Source: Pararhodonellum marinum (GTDB taxonomy: Bacteria > Bacteroidota > Bacteroidia > Cytophagales > Cyclobacteriaceae). Taken from it: a stretch of DNA of 64,000 nt. Under the pieces are notes generated by a model, which saw only the letters and a program-made list of their open reading frames with translations, was not told the origin of the DNA and did not search any database. How positions within the stretch are numbered: position 1 is the first letter of the stretch; each line of letters starts with the position of its first letter. Where the stretch lies: positions 124,001 to 188,000 of the forward strand of contig NZ_JACEFJ010000005.1 in the NCBI RefSeq assembly GCF_015354735.1. The letters run 5' to 3'. Shown here one piece after another: positions 43,986 to 51,894 of this stretch. The translations under genes and the position numbers were made by a program.

Positions 43986-44762
43986 ATGAATTTCAAAATT
44001 GTTCTCTTAGGTACAGGTCACGTAGCCTGGCACCTGGCTCCAGCAATGGAAAATGCGGGGCACCATGTCTTGCAGGTGTACGGAAGAAATATAAAGGCAG
44101 CTTCAAAAATTACCGAACGGCTGTATGAAGCTGAGCCCAAGGATGACCTGGACTTCTCAGAAAGCAAAGCAGAAATTTTTATTTTGGCTGTAAGTGATTC
44201 TGCTATCAGTGAAATCGCTGATAAGGTGATCCTTCCAGAAGACAGCATTCTGGTCCATACCTCAGGAACAGTGCCACTGGATTACCTTAACTACAGTTCG
44301 GCTTCTTTCACCGGTATTTTTTACCCACTACAGACCTTCACCGCCGGAAGAGAGTTGGAAATGGATGATGTACCTTTTATTTTGGAATCGGATGATCAGA
44401 CTACGCTGCAGAAGTTGAAAAAATTGGCTAAAAGCCTTTCTCCTCTGCAATATGTGGTTAAATCAAAAGATCGTAAGGCCTTGCATATCGCAGCAGTGTT
44501 TTCCAATAACTTTACCAATCATATGATCAGGATCGCAGAAGAGGTGATGCGAAGACAAGGATTGGATTTTGACATGCTCAAACCCCTCATCATTGAGACC
44601 ATCGGCAAAAGCTTAGAAATGGGATCAAAATATGCCCAAACAGGACCGGCCATACGCAATGATTTTGAAACCCTCGAAGACCATGTTCATTTTCTAAACT
44701 ACAATGAGCAGCTGGCTGAAATTTATAAACAGATATCTCAGGATATCATCGATTCAAATTGA
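43986..44762 (+). CDS. DUF2520 Rossmann-fold protein
   Basis: A 258-residue dehydrogenase-like protein: N-terminal NAD(P) motif IVLLGTGHVAWHLAPAM, then VSDSAISEIADKVILPEDS and a lone cysteine-free HTSGTVPLDYL stretch. The C-terminal helical domain has VFSNNFTNHMIRIAEEVM and NDFETLEDHVHFL. This is the Rossmann-like/DUF2520 arrangement related to ketopantoate or F420-dependent reductases; substrate unknown. The ATG at 43986 lies after the terminator of ccmF; a longer frame would begin inside that hairpin. Confidence 0.85.
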   Translation: MNFKIVLLGTGHVAWHLAPAMENAGHHVLQVYGRNIKAASKITERLYEAEPKDDLDFSESKAEIFILAVSDSAISEIADKVILPEDSILVHTSGTVPLDYLNYSSASFTGIFYPLQTFTAGRELEMDDVPFILESDDQTTLQKLKKLAKSLSPLQYVVKSKDRKALHIAAVFSNNFTNHMIRIAEEVMRRQGLDFDMLKPLIIETIGKSLEMGSKYAQTGPAIRNDFETLEDHVHFLNYNEQLAEIYKQISQDIIDSN

Positions 44763-45097
44763 ACTAATTCATGAAAAATTAAAAATATCTTTGTCTAAAA
44801 TGCAAATAAAATAATTCAAAACATGTTTTTGTTAATGTGAAATTATTTACTAATTTTGACATGGGTGATTAAGCAACTTTTTCTGCTAAAAATTTTAAGA
44901 TTAAGTCACTGCGAGGGGTATTTTAAAAATCGTTTTTTAGGCCCCTTTCTCTTTTTTGGTGCCTTCCTTCAAAAGTTAATGATCAATCGTATCGTGAGGA
45001 TATTTAAATTCCATTGTTGATCCCTAATACTAGAGCCAAATTTTTATGGTTTCTTTGATGCTAACAGAAAGAATTCTATCATTTGGACAAACCTGTC
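44763..45097. other. AT-rich intergenic region with orphan promoter-like box and hairpin
   Basis: A TATCTTTG box at 44786-44793 faces right but no plus-strand gene follows. A weak hairpin GAGGGG / CCCCT (44913-44946) with a T-rich stretch follows, so a short transcript of about 150 nt is possible. No protein frame is convincing, and nothing else is recognised before 45098. Confidence 0.35.
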
Positions 45098-45322
45098 TTA
45101 TTTGAAGGTGTCTGGCACATGTTGTCCTCCTGATACGATTACAAACTTATATAATAGCCCTTTTGCTTCCAATGCTTTGGTAAAAAGTTCACTTTGGCAA
45201 TAGGGTACCACAATGTCTGCATCAACGGGGATGACCAAAAATTGCGGGTCACTTTAGTAAGCTGCCTTTATTTTTTCTTTATCGGACCTATTCCTTCGAT
45301 TAATCGAATTCAATGCCTGTTC
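45098..45322 (-). pseudogene. Decayed C-terminal fragment of an alpha/beta hydrolase (esterase-like)
   Basis: Reading minus strand, 45322 to 45098 gives a frame with one stop (TAA at 45254-45256) that otherwise looks like the end of an esterase. It has a DKEKIKAAY start, then SDPQFLVIPVDADIVVPYCQ with the catalytic Asp region, ELFTKALEAKGLLYKFVIV and GGQHVPDTFK with the catalytic His. There is no start codon, no nucleophile and a TAG further up (45323). It lies 42 bp after the glycosidase stop, same strand, so a co-operon esterase has probably decayed. Confidence 0.6.
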
Positions 45323-45364
45323 CTACAGACCCATCCTGTTTTTTTGAACCTAACCATGCTTATA

Positions 45365-47527
45365 CTATTTGTGCTCACCAACACTATTTCTAGCTATTTC
45401 AATGTCTCTAGCCACATCTTTTCGCAATAATGCCCAATGGAAAAGATTGTCCTCATTGGGATAAAAGAAATTGTGGTTGTAATGCGTAAGAGGCATATCT
45501 TTGTAAAGAGGGCGTGAAATCTGAATTACCTCATCCCAATAAGCCAAAGCCTTTTCAAGGTGATCAATCGCTTCCTGTTGATAATTGGCGTCTGACGTTT
45601 TTCTAAAAGTCTGTAAAGCCACTGCTCCACGTAGCTTTTCGGCAAAATATAGGCCTAAATTTGCCCAAATCTTCACATCGGCCACTTCATGCAGAAGGGA
45701 AGCATCATTGGATACATCAATCCCTTCAACAAGCCGCAATGCCTCAAGGTTGTCATGCTCCAGATTTTTGGCCAAACTTAGTGGAGTGGTGGACCCGGCA
45801 CCAAATGAGCCTTTGGTGAGCCCTTTATCCACATAGTCAGCCACTGACACGTAATCTTTATCCATGGTGGGGTGCGCTATCAATTGGTTTACAGAAATAA
45901 ATTTGGTAGTATCTCCCTGAAGGGCCAAGAAACCTTCACTATACAATGTAAAATCCCATTTGGAGTCATATTGAGAGGCCAAACGAAGCTGGGTGGAAGA
46001 GGCCAGAGAAAATGCATTCAACAAATTGTCCCCACCATCTCCATACCGCTGATTGAAAGCCGCTTGAAAAACCTTATCGGGGGTTTTAGGATCATAAAGC
46101 AACCTGCCCCAAAGCTTATAAAAAAGCCACTGTCTTTCAAAAGCATATTTCCAGTTGAAGGAACCGTTTGAGGAAGTGAAATAATCTTTGGCGGGAATAT
46201 AACATTCGGATCCAACGAAGTACCCTCCTACATAGGAAGCTTCTCCGTTACGGGCAATATGTTCTCGGATAAAGCTTGGCACTCCCCACCTCAAGGCAAA
46301 GAAATCTTCATTCCTTGCCATCCATGTTATTTTGTAATTGGAAGGAAGGGGATCGAAATAGGTATCGCCCAGATCCCCACCATGGACTTTCACCAGTTTG
46401 GGGGTGGAGTGTGCATGGGACCAATTGAACTTCATCTCGGCCCAAATAGGCCCATCGAAGCGGTTTTCCAACCTTTCGATCGCCTCTCTTGTGACTACCT
46501 CTACGTTTCTGCTGGTACCGCCTTCAGATGACAGACCGGAAGAAAACGGAACCCGGTGGATCAGTTTTACGGGCCTATTGGCTTCCAACATTCCTGCAAT
46601 CAGGACATCATCCATCCAAAGTTGTCTTTCCAGGGGAGTCATACCAGCCATGCCTTCCCCATGTGAGATGCCTATGCCATCCAGATCAGGATATTCTTCC
46701 AAAACCTGTGTTACACTTTCCCGCAAATACCGACGAACTATCTCAGAGGTATCCCCCTCTACATAATAATTGGGGAAGACATTGTCTTTTGCTAACCCAT
46801 GGGCTTGGGAAAATTCCTCAGATACAAATATGCTCCAATGTACCAAATAGGTATCCAATCCACGCTCTTTGGCCATTTGGAATATGGAGGCATACAATTT
46901 TTTCCATTCCGCCAGTTCTTGATCGGTCCAAGGGCTTGCCTCAGGAAAATTCTTCGGTTTGATCATGAAAGTATATGGATGCATGTTCCAAAGACTGATG
47001 GTATTGAAGCGGTTCTTGACCATCATATCCAAAAACGCCTTCCAAAATTCAGGATCTTTTGCTGTCTCCATATGCAGGTCAAGCGCTGAACTCTCACGGT
47101 AGGTTTGCCATGGAAGGTTGAATTTGATGGCTCGAAACTCCTGATTTGGACTTGCTTCGGAAGCTTTGATCTCTCCTAGGGTTTGTCCATTTTCTAGGGC
47201 CTCCACCACTGCGAGGGCCCCGTAAATCATTCCCCTTTGATCACCCCCATAAATGCTGATGACTTTTGCTTCCGGAATGATAGAAAATGATTCTGGTTTG
47301 AGCCGCATGGGATGAGTGGCCAAACTAATCAGGAAATCATAATTGCCGGGTGCTGATTGAATTTGATATCCCTTTTGTTTTAGAACTTGGGAAAGTTGAG
47401 AATAAGCATATGTGGATTGGGGTGAGGTTTTGTCATACGCAAGATATACCGATTGTGCTTGTATAGAAGACAAGCTCCCAAATAGCCCAATAGTAAGGCA
47501 AATCAACAGTTTTTTCAGGTTTATCAT
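45365..47527 (-). CDS. Secreted glycoside hydrolase, alpha-glucuronidase-like
   Basis: A 720-residue protein with signal peptide (LLICLTIGLFGSLSSIQAQ). An N-terminal beta-alpha-beta domain of GH67N/GH20b type is seen (about 25-130: SVYLAYDKTSPQSTYAYSQL, GDQRGMIYGALAVVEAL). A TIM-barrel-like part follows with NLPWQTYRESSALDLHMET, NRFNTISLWNMHPYTFM, LDGIGISHGEGMAG and IWAEMKFNWSHAH. The glutamates in the last two motifs are candidates for catalysis. Hemicellulose or pectin uronide side chains are likely substrates. The exact GH family could not be fixed. Confidence 0.7.
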   Translation of the reverse strand: MINLKKLLICLTIGLFGSLSSIQAQSVYLAYDKTSPQSTYAYSQLSQVLKQKGYQIQSAPGNYDFLISLATHPMRLKPESFSIIPEAKVISIYGGDQRGMIYGALAVVEALENGQTLGEIKASEASPNQEFRAIKFNLPWQTYRESSALDLHMETAKDPEFWKAFLDMMVKNRFNTISLWNMHPYTFMIKPKNFPEASPWTDQELAEWKKLYASIFQMAKERGLDTYLVHWSIFVSEEFSQAHGLAKDNVFPNYYVEGDTSEIVRRYLRESVTQVLEEYPDLDGIGISHGEGMAGMTPLERQLWMDDVLIAGMLEANRPVKLIHRVPFSSGLSSEGGTSRNVEVVTREAIERLENRFDGPIWAEMKFNWSHAHSTPKLVKVHGGDLGDTYFDPLPSNYKITWMARNEDFFALRWGVPSFIREHIARNGEASYVGGYFVGSECYIPAKDYFTSSNGSFNWKYAFERQWLFYKLWGRLLYDPKTPDKVFQAAFNQRYGDGGDNLLNAFSLASSTQLRLASQYDSKWDFTLYSEGFLALQGDTTKFISVNQLIAHPTMDKDYVSVADYVDKGLTKGSFGAGSTTPLSLAKNLEHDNLEALRLVEGIDVSNDASLLHEVADVKIWANLGLYFAEKLRGAVALQTFRKTSDANYQQEAIDHLEKALAYWDEVIQISRPLYKDMPLTHYNHNFFYPNEDNLFHWALLRKDVARDIEIARNSVGEHK

Positions 47528-47736
47528 TTCAGGAAATTTTCTTTAGATAAATAGGCAGATGTAGAAAGATACGTAATCGGTCCGGAATTGAAAAGTGTCA
47601 ATGTTCATGTATCATCTAGAAGGGTCTATTTCCTGATAAGGGGTATAGATTTATGTCACTGTGGTTTCAAAGATGCCCAAGATGATTAATTTTGTCCTTA
47701 AACAAACCCAAAATCTACTCATTAATCCCTTAGCTT

Positions 47737-49029
47737 ATGAAAAAATTCTTTGCTTTTGCCCTTCTGATTTTAACGGTTGAAGCCATGGGCCAACGGCTTT
47801 CTGACAAGGAGAAGCTACTCATTCAGCGGGTTGAGGAAAATTACGAGGAGATGTTGGGTCTTTTAGAAGAAACGGTCAATATCAATTCGGGCACTTTAAA
47901 TCTGAATGGTGTCAGGGAAGTGGGTCGTATCTTCGAAAGGGAGTTTCAAACCATCGGTTTTGAAACAGAATGGGTGAGCCTGCCGGATTCCCTAAACAGA
48001 GCAGGTCACTTTGTGGCCACAAAAAAGTGAAGTATAGGCAAAAAGCTTTTTTTTATCGGGCATTTGGATACGGTTTTTGAAGCAGATATGCCTTTTTCTC
48101 CTTTTACCATCATCAATGACAGCACCGCTACCGGACAGGGAGTGAATGACATGAAGGGTGGAAATGTCATGATCTTTGCCAGCTTAAAAGCCCTACACGA
48201 GTTGGGTATGTTGAAAGACCGAACCATTGTAGTTTATTTTACCGGAGATGAAGAAAATGCCGGAAACCCTGAAGAGGTGAGCCGGGGGGATTTTATCAGA
48301 AGAGCCCAGTCCTGTGATATTGCCTTAGGTTATGAGACTGCTCAAGGATTTAACATTGCCACTGTTGCAAGGCGTGGGGCCAGTACATGGTCTTTGGAAA
48401 CGGAAGGCAATCAAGCACATTCTTCGGGTGTCTTCAGTGAAAGGGTAGGCTATGGGGCCATTTATGAGGCATCCCGCATATTGAACCAATTCAGAGAAGA
48501 ACTAGGAGGGGAAACCTATCTGACTTTTAATCCCGGACAAATTGTGGGTGGTTCTGACATTTCTTTTGACTCCCAAAGTGGAAAAGCTGAGGCATTGGGT
48601 AAAACGAATATTGTTTCCCGCAAAGCCTATGTGACCGGTGATCTTAGGTTTTTGGGAGAGGATCAAAAAGAAAGGGCAAGGGAAAAAATGCGGGCCATTG
48701 TGGATCAAAACCTGCCTGGCACGTCTGCTAGGATTGTGTTTCAAGATGGCATTCCATCTATGCCACCGACAGAGGGGAACTTGGCATTGGCCGGCATCTT
48801 GGACCAAGTCAGTCAGGATTTGGGTTTTGGGGAAGTAAGGCCCGGGGATCCCGGTTCAAGAGGGGCAGGGGACATTTCCTACCTTGCCGAATACTTGGAT
48901 TGTCTCGATGGAATAGGAGCTCCGGGTAGAGGAGCCCATACCCCAAATGAAACCATCAACTTAAAAGAGTATCCTGACCTGATCAAAAGAAGTACCTTAT
49001 TGGTGTACCGACTCCTTCACGGAAAATAA
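47737..49029 (+). pseudogene. M20-family metallopeptidase interrupted by an in-frame TGA
   Basis: Two open segments, 47737-48030 and 48031-49029, share one frame and are split only by TGA at 48028-48030. Together they give a 430-codon glutamate carboxypeptidase-like M20 protein. The first part has signal peptide MKKFFAFALLILTVEAMG. The second has zinc ligands IGHLDTVFE (His), GQGVNDMKGGN (Asp), TGDEENAG (general-base Glu and zinc Glu) and GRGAHTPNET (His). All metal residues lie after the stop, so the product is inactive unless the stop is a sequencing error or read through. Confidence 0.8.
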
Positions 49030-49043
49030 GTCTCAAATCCCAA

Positions 49044-50288
49044 CTAAAATCTCGAAACCCGAAAGCCTTCGATGTTTAAAGGAGGGGATTGGCCGCTCAG
49101 CAGATTGGCCAAGATTTTTCCCGTAGCTGGCGCAAGGCTGACGCCCATCATGGCATGCCCGGAGCCCACCCAAACGTTGTCAAGGTTTGGCGCGGGGCCG
49201 ATGTAAGGCAATCCGTCAGGCGTGCAGGGACGAAGGCCATGCCAAATGTCCTCTTGTTTTGGAAAGGTGGCCTCAAAGTCAGGATAATACCGCTTGATGG
49301 CTTCAAAAATACCGCGTACCCGGCTGAGGTTGATGGCTTCATTGGTCCCGGCGATTTCCATGGTACCACCAAAACGTACCTCATCTCCGAAAGGGGTCAT
49401 CGAAACCTTCATGTCTGTCAGGATGCTGGCCTGTTGCAGTTGGGGTTGGTTTTTTTGCATAAAACTGTACCCTTTGCCTCCCATCAAGGGCAATTTAAAG
49501 CCCATTATTTCCGCCAATTCAGCTGACCAAGCTCCACCACAAAGAATGATCTTTCCCACATCAATGGCTTCGTTTTGGGTTATCACCTTATTGATGGTGC
49601 CGTTTTTCCTTTCAAAAGCCCTTACCAACGAATTGGGTTGGATGGTTACGCCGTTTTTCAACAGGTATTTTTGAAGAAATTGGTATAAGGCTGCGGGTTT
49701 AAGATGGGCATCTCCGGGAAAGAGCACGGCTCCCCGGGCATTGACCTGTTGATTGGGTTCCAGTTTTTGGATATCGGTTGGGCTGAGGATTTCTGCTTGC
49801 ACGCCATTTTTCCTGGCCAAGACAGCAAATTCATTTTCCTCTTTTTCTCCGGCAGAAGTTTGGTAAAGCATCATCAAGCCTTTTTCAACCCATCCAATAT
49901 CTGTTTTTGAGTGCGATTCTTTAAACTCATGGTAAAGTGATTTACTGTAGAGCCCAAGGTTTTTTAAAAAAGGAATGCTTTTCTCTACTGTTTTTTCATT
50001 GGCGGAACGGTAAAAAAGCAGGCACCAATGAAAAAGTTTTCGGTCCCATTTGGGATGAATGTAAAAAGGGCTTTTGGCAGAAAGCATCCACCCGAGTCCT
50101 TTGCTGACCATCCCCGGTGAGGCCAATGGCATGATGTGACTGGGCACAACCATGCCCGCATTGCCTGTAGAACAATTGACCTGAAGGTCTCCCTTGTCCA
50201 GGATCATCACCTCTATACCCTGTTTATGCAGATAGTAAGCGGTGAAAAGTCCCACTATGCCTCCGCCAATGATAACGGTTGGTTTCAT
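49044..50288 (-). CDS. FAD-dependent D-amino-acid dehydrogenase-like oxidoreductase
   Basis: A 414-residue DAO/DadA-family flavoprotein. The FAD motif is VIIGGGIVGLFTAYYLHKQG at the N-terminus (about 4-23), the second FAD strand is IILCGGAWSAELAEIMG, and the C-terminal GLRPCTPDGLPYIGPAP with GHAMMGVSLAPATGKILA is typical of DadA/glycine oxidase. It likely oxidises a D-amino acid or hydroxyproline-type substrate in the cytoplasm; the substrate is not known. It converges with the broken M20 peptidase gene (14 bp apart). Confidence 0.88.
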   Translation of the reverse strand: MKPTVIIGGGIVGLFTAYYLHKQGIEVMILDKGDLQVNCSTGNAGMVVPSHIMPLASPGMVSKGLGWMLSAKSPFYIHPKWDRKLFHWCLLFYRSANEKTVEKSIPFLKNLGLYSKSLYHEFKESHSKTDIGWVEKGLMMLYQTSAGEKEENEFAVLARKNGVQAEILSPTDIQKLEPNQQVNARGAVLFPGDAHLKPAALYQFLQKYLLKNGVTIQPNSLVRAFERKNGTINKVITQNEAIDVGKIILCGGAWSAELAEIMGFKLPLMGGKGYSFMQKNQPQLQQASILTDMKVSMTPFGDEVRFGGTMEIAGTNEAINLSRVRGIFEAIKRYYPDFEATFPKQEDIWHGLRPCTPDGLPYIGPAPNLDNVWVGSGHAMMGVSLAPATGKILANLLSGQSPPLNIEGFRVSRF

Positions 50289-50350
50289 GTTCCAATTTAG
50301 CGGGTTTTAGGGGAAATAAAATGATTGAAGCATCATAGATTTCTCCCTTC

Positions 50351-50409
50351 GGTCGAAATGACCAAGGGGCTACGGTCGAAATGACTAGAGGCGATAAAGT
50401 CGAAATGAC
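50351..50409 (+). repeat. Three short direct repeats (GGTCGAAATGAC)
   Basis: GGTCGAAATGAC at 50351-50362 and 50374-50385, and AGTCGAAATGAC at 50398-50409, spaced 23 and 24 bp. With the flanking TTTCTCCCTTC they look like a dispersed Bacteroidota intergenic repeat, rather than an operator array. Confidence 0.6.
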
Positions 50410-50458
50410 AAGGGATGCGAGTTTTCAGATATTCCGAATATGAATTTGCTTCAAGAAA

Positions 50459-51832
50459 TCAATCCTTATTGGCAGCAAGGTTTTCCTGTCTGGTATGTAT
50501 GTTTTGGATGACATGGTTACCTACCATTCTTCCTTGGTCTACCCCATTATCGATGGCGGGGATATAATGAATCCCCCCGTAAAAACGGCTAATGGCAGCC
50601 TCTGCCGCTGCTTGGCTGAAAGAATCAAATTCTCTGATCGGTAATCCATAAGCCACTTCAGTGGAATCCACTAAATGTAACTCATCCCCGAGCAAATGGC
50701 CTAAGGCCAAAGAAGCAGCCGTTGAAATCACACTGTGACCACTGGTGTACTCAGGAAATGGAGGGGTCTGAAGCAAGGGCAACCAATCCTCATCGATGTG
50801 CAGGTTGATGTAGGTTTCCGGTCTTATCAAGACACTGCGGTATTTTTCATCCCAGCAGGAAATAAAACCATCGAATAGTGTGATGGCAGTAACCGCATGT
50901 GTTTCTGCGGCAGCTTTCCAATCAAGCCCTTTTGCCTTGGAAGCAATTGAGGCGATTCCGATCCAATGTCCACCAGGGGTAATTTTCTTTTCGGCAAACA
51001 TCACATGCCCTTTGACATTCATTTTGTAAGGGTTGCAATCCCAGAAATAAGCAATATCGGATTGTTCTTTGGTCAATTCCTTTCCGACCTTGAATACTTC
51101 ATAGGCTTCCTGATAAAATTCGCTTTCCGGGATGATATCAAATGGGGTAGGGGCTTTAGGAATAAACTGATTGGCTGAATCCAAAAGGAAAGGCCTGATT
51201 TTGTTCCAATGAGGTTCAATCCCTTCCATGTAGGCAGGTGGGGTTGGTTTCCAGGAATTGTCATCGTTTCTGATGGTGTATTTTTCGAAGGAGCGGCTTT
51301 GGTGATAATTGTCCTTGGAGGCATAGGCCAAGACATGGGCGGCTACCTCTTTGCCCAAGGCCACGGAGTTTTCAAATACCTTTTTGGGAATTCCCTGCTT
51401 TTTGATTCTTTCAAACATTTTTTCCTGCTGAGCGATCATTTTCTCTTCCGAAAAAATCAGACTGGTCCCCACTTCATAAAATGCAGTCATGGATGCCAGG
51501 GGGAAGTGACACGCTTTGGAAGTATCAAATTCTTTCTTCTCAAAACCATTCAATTGGCCCATCATCGATTTGTACTGGGGATCAGCCAAAACAGCCACCT
51601 CGTAAGCGGCGATATTGGCATAGGCATAAATTCTGCTGGCTACCGGTGGAGAAAAAATATCATGAATGATCACCCCTGTGATCTGGGTATTGCCCTGTGC
51701 CAGAGCATCACTATCCAACATCGCATCTTTGTAGGCGGTATTCTCTTTGCAACCCCCCCAAACCAACATGCCGGCCAATAAAATGCTTAAAACGGATAAT
51801 CTGAACTGTATCATGGGTATTGTTATTTGCAC
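50459..51832 (-). CDS. Vanadium-dependent haloperoxidase / PAP2-superfamily lipoprotein
   Basis: A 457-residue protein with a lipoprotein signal (LLAGMLVWGGCKE). The PAP2/haloperoxidase site is complete: K-x6-R-P in KYRSVLIRP, SGH in PEYTSGHSV and R-x5-H in SRFYGGIHY. These bind vanadate in haloperoxidases and phosphate in acid phosphatases, so the two activities cannot be separated by sequence alone. The long helical N-terminus fits the bacterial haloperoxidase group. It ends the cluster of FG-GAP lipoproteins, 62 bp after the third. The ATG at 51814 is an alternative start. Confidence 0.85.
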   Translation of the reverse strand: MQITIPMIQFRLSVLSILLAGMLVWGGCKENTAYKDAMLDSDALAQGNTQITGVIIHDIFSPPVASRIYAYANIAAYEVAVLADPQYKSMMGQLNGFEKKEFDTSKACHFPLASMTAFYEVGTSLIFSEEKMIAQQEKMFERIKKQGIPKKVFENSVALGKEVAAHVLAYASKDNYHQSRSFEKYTIRNDDNSWKPTPPAYMEGIEPHWNKIRPFLLDSANQFIPKAPTPFDIIPESEFYQEAYEVFKVGKELTKEQSDIAYFWDCNPYKMNVKGHVMFAEKKITPGGHWIGIASIASKAKGLDWKAAAETHAVTAITLFDGFISCWDEKYRSVLIRPETYINLHIDEDWLPLLQTPPFPEYTSGHSVISTAASLALGHLLGDELHLVDSTEVAYGLPIREFDSFSQAAAEAAISRFYGGIHYIPAIDNGVDQGRMVGNHVIQNIHTRQENLAANKD

Positions 51833-51894
51833 TGGACCCGAAATTTAACGGAATTTATTATTATTGTCAACAACTATATCTACCTAGAAATTCC

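Noticed and set aside
45194-45430. 78-codon plus-strand frame
   Set aside because: It is antisense to the hydrolase remnant and the glycosidase end; low-complexity hydrophobic translation without family support.
48028-48030. TGA in the M20 gene as a selenocysteine codon
   Set aside because: The position is not an active-site cysteine in M20 enzymes and no convincing SECIS-like hairpin directly follows; a point mutation is simpler.
50351-50409. Short spaced repeats as a CRISPR array
   Set aside because: Units are only 12 bp with spacers of about 11-12 bp, and no cas gene is near.
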